DNA from: an uncultured Candidatus Saccharibacteria bacterium
GTDB lineage: Bacteria; Patescibacteriota; Saccharimonadia; Saccharimonadales; Saccharimonadaceae
Assembly (NCBI GenBank): GCA_937902295.1
Contig: CALGUM010000017.1
Span: 1-7,494 of the forward strand
Direction: 5' to 3'
DNA: 7,494 bases
In this document: in pieces, positions 5,674 through 7,494 of the stretch
Layout: each line of letters begins with the position of its first letter
How positions within the stretch are numbered: the first letter of the stretch is position 1
Notes under the pieces: model-generated
The model's input: the letters and a program-made list of their open reading frames with translations, nothing else
The model's database searches: none
What the model was told of the DNA's origin: nothing
Program-made: the position numbers and the translations under genes

Positions 5674-6822
5674 ATGTCTCAAGATATCAAAGAGCGAGAA
5701 GAGGCGGCCGTCGGCGCACATCAAGATGATGGGTGGGGTTCGAGGCAATCCGCCGCCAACAAAGAGGTGGCGGAGCTTGAAAAAGCTTACGCTCAACCTG
5801 CAGCTACAGGTGACAAGGCTAACAAAACCTCTTCGGAGGCAGGCAAAAAAGCGTTCAAAGCATTCTTAACCGCCACTCGGTCAAAATCGCCAATCGTTGC
5901 GATAATAGCGTTGTTATTCGGCGGAGGTGGTATTATTGCAACACTTCTCGGGCCTGGCGTAGGCCTTTTATCTCTCGCTGACACATTCGAGCGAGACCTC
6001 AACAGCCAGCTTTCTGCTATGGAACGTACCACCGATCAACTCTGGCGGTCTAAGCTACGCAGCACGACAAACGGGACTTGTGGTCGAGCAAATGTGCCAG
6101 TACTCCCATGCCGCTATGCGTCCATCAATGTCGATAAGTTCGACAAGGCCGTGACCCGTGCTAACTCCGCCTCGCGCAGCCATCTCGCCATTACCTACGA
6201 TAGGAATGCAGCCTGGGGCCCAGGTCGCGGCAAGATAGATACGATGATGTTTACAGATGAGAGCGGTGCCAAAACCGTCATCGATGGACCGAGAAAATAC
6301 AGCGAACTAATCCGCACAAACCCGGAGTTCAGGTCGTCGATGTATATGGTATATAGTCCAAGATTTAGCGCATTCAAAACCGCCACATCACTTGCATTTC
6401 TAAAAAAAGCCAAGACAAGTTATGCTAAAAAACTCACCGGTACCACCGAAGATGAGGTGCGCGAAAGTAAATCTCGGGCGATAAAAAGCGCGGCTCCTAT
6501 AAACTTCACTCAGCCGCGGGCTATACTCGACGAAGAAGGCAACGAGACGGGCAGATTCGAAGACCCCGAGACGGGGCGAGAACTAAGCCAAAGTGAGATA
6601 GACAACGCTCGTGCTCAAGAAGAGCGTGTTCGCAGTGCGCCATCGACCACCACTGTACTGCACAATCTTGCGCGCGGCGCCATGGTGACAGGCGCTATCG
6701 ATACCGCCTGTAGCGTATATAATCTCTCGCGCGGTGTCGGCCGGCGCAAAAGTAATCCGCTCCCAAGAACTCATCCGCTATTCTATGGTCTACATCAACG
6801 AAGCACATGCCATTCGTGCTGA
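5674..6822 (+). CDS. Large multi-pass membrane protein (VirB6-like family candidate), N-terminal part before a frameshift
   Basis: The start is set by GGAG 7 nt upstream. Residues 1-70 are a charged, Ala-rich cytosolic tail, followed by a Gly-rich hydrophobic segment (about 73-104) that should span the membrane. An extracytoplasmic domain follows, with Cys-containing and Asp/Arg-rich stretches up to about 330. The natural frame reads well to TACSVYN, near codon 349 (base 6720). After that this frame gives a low-complexity Arg/Pro tail that stops at 6822, while the frame one base ahead continues the protein without a stop to the window end. The 382-residue product is therefore probably a truncation of a much longer protein. 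Family likeness, from memory, is to the large membrane proteins found near type IV secretion genes in Saccharibacteria. The upstream operon of hydrolase and propeller protein would fit the same machine. Either the locus is broken or the read sequence has an indel. Confidence 0.8.
   Translation: MSQDIKEREEAAVGAHQDDGWGSRQSAANKEVAELEKAYAQPAATGDKANKTSSEAGKKAFKAFLTATRSKSPIVAIIALLFGGGGIIATLLGPGVGLLSLADTFERDLNSQLSAMERTTDQLWRSKLRSTTNGTCGRANVPVLPCRYASINVDKFDKAVTRANSASRSHLAITYDRNAAWGPGRGKIDTMMFTDESGAKTVIDGPRKYSELIRTNPEFRSSMYMVYSPRFSAFKTATSLAFLKKAKTSYAKKLTGTTEDEVRESKSRAIKSAAPINFTQPRAILDEEGNETGRFEDPETGRELSQSEIDNARAQEERVRSAPSTTTVLHNLARGAMVTGAIDTACSVYNLSRGVGRRKSNPLPRTHPLFYGLHQRSTCHSC
6728..6734 (+). other. 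Frameshift site in the large membrane protein gene
   Basis: The sequence holds three CG units (6728-6733) before GTG. Adding one CG unit would join the upstream frame (..YNLS) to the downstream frame (..RAVSAGAK) with every residue in order. The simplest account is loss of one unit from a (CG)4 run; a one-base insertion nearby would also do. It may be a real mutation, a slippage-variable site or a sequencing error. Confidence 0.6.
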
Positions 6823-7494
6823 ACTATCCACTCCAGAAACTGTTAAAGTCGCGTCCGATGATATTATGCACCTAGAGCCAGCTACAAAAGTGGCTGACGA
6901 GTCAAAACTCGACTCCACTCCAGCCGGACAAGCCCTACCTATGATTGACAATCCAAATGCTGGTAAATCTGGTATGGATTCACCGATCTATCGTATGTCG
7001 AGCAGTCAAGATTACCCGAAAAAACTCGACGCCGAAACTCAATCACTGATGCCAGGAGGTGGTTTTTCTGGCACTCTAGCTGGCATTAATGCCGCGATTG
7101 CAAGTGCCCTCGGAGCAGACGATCCCCAGACGATCTCCCAGCGCTGTCAGATCGTACAAAACCCTTATGTGCGTGTCGGTGCACTGGTAATCGGTGTGGC
7201 GGCGGCGGTAGGCACATTCGGTACAAGCACCGCCATATCCCTTTCGGCCTCTGTAGGCCTTGCATTTGCACTCCCGTATCTCACGGCGCAACTTGCGGAC
7301 ATGGCTGCCGGTACTGTGACAGAAGACCTTAAGGGAATGGGTACAGTAAGTGCAGTAGGGATGGGATCGAGCCTCATGTTCAACGGTATGGCGCGCAGTA
7401 ATGGCCTCATGACTATGGACCCCGAAAGTATGGCGGACTACCAAAACACCAAACGCGAAACGCTTGCTCGCTACGATGAACTCGATAAAATTGC
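6785..7494 (+). CDS. C-terminal continuation of the large membrane protein after the frameshift (3' partial)
   Basis: This frame is open from about 6722 to the window end; 6785 is its first ATG. No ribosome site precedes that ATG, so it is unlikely to be an independent gene and more likely the rest of the gene begun at 5674. The protein begins RAVSAGAKVIRSQELIRYS in the shifted frame before the ATG. It continues through a soluble Asp/Ser/Thr-rich region, then a hydrophobic block (about 7168-7310: RVGALVIGVAAAVGTFG and onward to ALPYLTAQLA) with probably two membrane spans. It ends in a charged helical stretch, YDELDKI. That ending joins naturally to the kind of sequence seen at the left edge of the window (EAADTPFDVHNQYSF), suggesting the two edge genes are paralogs. 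Family role is inferred as for the N-terminal part. Confidence 0.7.
   Translation, partial: MVYINEAHAIRAELSTPETVKVASDDIMHLEPATKVADESKLDSTPAGQALPMIDNPNAGKSGMDSPIYRMSSSQDYPKKLDAETQSLMPGGGFSGTLAGINAAIASALGADDPQTISQRCQIVQNPYVRVGALVIGVAAAVGTFGTSTAISLSASVGLAFALPYLTAQLADMAAGTVTEDLKGMGTVSAVGMGSSLMFNGMARSNGLMTMDPESMADYQNTKRETLARYDELDKI

Noticed and set aside
6785..6787. A separate gene starting at ATG 6785
   Set aside because: No ribosome site is present and the in-frame sequence before it continues the upstream protein smoothly if a small indel is corrected.
7076..7444. Open minus-strand frame of 122 codons
   Set aside because: It lies opposite the hydrophobic continuation of the large membrane protein, has no ribosome site and its protein is Arg/His/Cys-rich nonsense; it is a shadow of the plus-strand gene.
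1..7494. CRISPR arrays, tRNA or rRNA genes, insertion sequences
   Set aside because: No regularly spaced repeats, no cloverleaf or rRNA-like segments, and no transposase frames or terminal repeats were seen.

Overview
The window looks like chromosomal DNA of a Patescibacteria (CPR) member, most likely Saccharibacteria (TM7). No marker gene is present, so this rests on gene style: very large polytopic membrane proteins with cysteine-rich extracytoplasmic tails, a phage-tail-type lysozyme domain fused to an M23 peptidase, moderate GC, UGA used only as stop, and short operon gaps with clear GGAG-like ribosome sites. The lineage call is inference from remembered family appearance, not a search.

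Layout. (1) 2-1552, plus strand: the 3' part of a large membrane or surface protein that begins before the window and ends in an M23 (LytM-like) domain. (2) 1553-1639: a convergent intergenic gap with a strong bidirectional terminator hairpin (1577-1606) and a second small hairpin (1608-1625). (3) 1640-2299, minus strand: a small Ser/Gly-rich lipoprotein of unknown function. (4) 2300-2584: an AT-rich divergent region with a well-formed plus-strand promoter (2337-2365), a minus-strand promoter (2456-2483) facing it, several inverted repeats, a second plus-strand promoter (2523-2551) and a five-codon leader ORF ending in an ATGA overlap with the next gene. (5) 2585-3880 and 3912-5543, plus strand, 31 nt apart and probably one operon: a secreted lysozyme-plus-M23 peptidoglycan hydrolase, then a bitopic membrane protein with a beta-propeller-like ectodomain and a His/acidic loop. 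(6) 5544-5673: a short regulatory gap with two perfect palindromes, a good sigma70-type promoter and a foldable leader. (7) 5674 to the window end: the 5' part of another large membrane protein, split by a frameshift near 6728-6734.

The genes fit a cell-envelope machine: peptidoglycan-cutting enzymes, a membrane-anchored propeller scaffold, a lipoprotein and large VirB6-like membrane proteins. In host-attached ultrasmall bacteria such a set could belong to a type IV secretion-like or cell-contact apparatus. No ATPase, coupling protein or pilin lies in the window, so this assignment is inference. The gene that exits at the left edge and the gene that enters at the right edge seem to be complementary halves of one family architecture, so the window may sit between two paralogs.
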